Source of the DNA: Pedobacter segetis
GTDB taxonomy: Bacteria; Bacteroidota; Bacteroidia; Sphingobacteriales; Sphingobacteriaceae
Assembly: GCF_016623585.1 (NCBI RefSeq)
Contig: NZ_JAEHFY010000014.1
Span: forward strand, 1 to 64,000
Direction: 5' to 3'
Length of the DNA: 64,000 nt
The notes beneath the pieces were generated by a model that worked only from the letters and a program-made list of their open reading frames with translations, was not told the origin of the DNA and did not search any database. Below are positions 63,415 to 64,000 of the stretch, piece after piece. The translations under genes and the position numbers were made by a program. Each line of letters begins with the position of its first letter. Within the stretch, counting starts at the first letter, position 1.

Positions 63415-63523
63415 TGCGTTGGGAATAATTTCGAGAGAATTTTCTTCGTTTTGTAAGAAGGCTTTGCTTTTATGTTAGCTATTTTGTTTGTAATGTGATT
63501 TAAGGTTTGACCATCCATAATCT
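63415..63523. repeat. 109-bp direct repeat, copy 2
   Basis: The second copy of the 60687-60795 repeat, in the same orientation, with one mismatch. It begins 35 bp after the LysR stop. Together the copies bracket 2.6 kb holding the antitoxin pseudogene, YCII gene, IS4 remnant, EthD gene and LysR gene. It is followed by 120 bp without a gene before the tRNA-Leu terminator. Confidence 0.93.
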
Positions 63524-63611
63524 TCTTCGATTAATCTGGGAATCCTCTTACGGATAATCTGGTTTTCAGTTCTATTTGTTTGGATATGACCAGGACTATA
63601 AAAAAGAACAT

Positions 63612-63644
63612 AAAAAAACCTCTACGGGGCATATAGAGGTTTTT
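63612..63644 (-). terminator. Rho-independent terminator of the tRNA-Gly/tRNA-Leu unit
   Basis: On the minus strand ACCTCTA-loop-TAGAGGT is followed by seven T residues, directly after tRNA-Leu(TAA). Confidence 0.88.
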
Positions 63645-63645
63645 G

Positions 63646-63730
63646 TACTCAGAGCGGGAATCGAACCCGCACTCCCTTAACGGGAACAGGATTTTAAGTC
63701 CTGCGTGTCTACCAGTTCCACCATCTGAGC
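63646..63730 (-). tRNA. tRNA-Leu (TAA)
   Basis: An 85-nt class II tRNA on the minus strand. The acceptor arm GCTCAGA pairs with TCTGAGT (a G-U first pair), anticodon stem CAGGA/TCCTG encloses CTTAAAA (anticodon TAA), a long variable arm follows, and the T-arm is GCGGG-TTCGATT-CCCGC. Discriminator A; CCA is not encoded. Confidence 0.94.
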
Positions 63731-63782
63731 AGCTTGTGATAAGCATCTAAAAAAAATCCCCTCCTGGTAGGAAGGGAATACT

Positions 63783-63858
63783 TGGAGCGAAAGACGAGAT
63801 TCGAACTCGCGACCCCAACCTTGGCAAGGTTGTGCTCTACCAACTGAGCTACTTTCGC
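63783..63858 (-). tRNA. tRNA-Gly (GCC)
   Basis: A 76-nt cloverleaf on the minus strand. GCGAAAG pairs with CTTTCGC, anticodon loop TTGCCAA (anticodon GCC) between CAACC and GGTTG, T-arm GCGAG-TTCGAAT-CTCGT. The discriminator is T, and here CCA is encoded, unlike the other tRNAs in the window. It lies 52 nt upstream of tRNA-Leu in the same transcript. Confidence 0.95.
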
Positions 63859-63894
63859 TTATATTTAAAAGAACTTTGTTTCCCTTGCGGGTTG

Positions 63895-63924
63895 CAAATA
63901 TAGGTAGAAAATATTTCTTTGCAA
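63895..63924 (-). promoter_or_regulatory. Promoter of the tRNA-Gly/tRNA-Leu unit
   Basis: On the minus strand TTG (63924-63922) and TATATTTG (63902-63895) are 19 nt apart, fitting the Bacteroidota -33/-7 promoter, 36 nt before tRNA-Gly. Confidence 0.65.
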
Positions 63925-64000
63925 TATTGAAGTTAAAAAAATTGCAATCCAATTTATAATTCCCTATCATTCAATACAAAAAAAATCAAATCTTGTTCAA

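Noticed and set aside
63531-63970. Minus-strand ORFs of 71 and 97 aa
   Set aside because: They overlap the tRNA-Leu and tRNA-Gly genes and have no protein-like features.

Overview
The window looks like a chromosomal segment of a low-GC member of the Bacteroidota, most likely Sphingobacteriaceae (Pedobacter-like). The reasons are: AT-rich DNA; Bacteroidota promoters (TAnnTTTG at -7, TTTG/TTG about 20 nt further up) before many genes; almost no Shine-Dalgarno sequences; a fused alpha/beta 2-oxoacid dehydrogenase E1; GIN-domain lipoprotein, DUF3078, DUF1573 and SusC-like TonB-receptor families; and a T9SS C-terminal sorting domain. The genus is inferred from general resemblance, not from a search.

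Layout. 1-691: gene-free, with a 98-bp direct repeat and a cluster of short perfect hairpins (REP-like). 692-6508: cytochrome bd oxidase (cydAB), then an engB-ubiA-pepF run, all on the minus strand. 6567-13679: DUF3078 protein, tRNA-Leu(GAG), tyrosine catabolism (hmgA, hppD), an M13 peptidase and a Lon-N-domain protein. 13701-23915: a heptanucleotide repeat, recQ, a glycosyltransferase, a GIN lipoprotein, rpe, a TonB receptor, serC-serA and fabG. 24129-36: a VWA-like membrane protein, a TRIC/UPF0126 channel, a polyprenyl synthase with TerC, a thioesterase, Hsp20, yajQ, a histone-H1-like basic protein and the ppk1-ppx polyphosphate pair. 37648-41794: dabB-dabA, a two-gene inorganic-carbon (bicarbonate/CO2) pump, with a small third gene. 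41837-48193: queG, HAD phosphatase, DUF1573, fused E1, tRNA-Met and tRNA-Arg, mnmE.

48295-60664 is an accessory block and the most interesting part. A plus-strand TPR sensor kinase and NarL/LuxR-type response regulator (58086-60664) diverge from a minus-strand series of exported proteins: a 177-aa secreted protein, a 697-aa TPR protein, a 403-aa protein, a two-LamG T9SS cargo protein, and three tandem paralogues built from an N-terminal domain plus a lipocalin-like domain. The last paralogue has lost its second domain to stops, frameshifts and an internal deletion, and the remains are readable downstream. The same dyad (ATCAT-N8-ATGAT, with identical A-rich cores) lies 50-80 bp upstream of the kinase gene and two secreted-protein genes, which suggests one regulon controlled by the neighbouring regulator.

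60665-63523 is a decayed mobile region. It holds two near-identical 109-bp direct repeats enclosing a twice-frameshifted DUF2281 antitoxin pseudogene, a YCII-domain gene, a decayed IS4-type transposase C-terminus, an exported EthD-domain protein and a divergent LysR regulator. It ends next to a tRNA-Gly/tRNA-Leu pair on the minus strand (63646-63858). Functions are assigned from motifs and family recall; no database search was possible.
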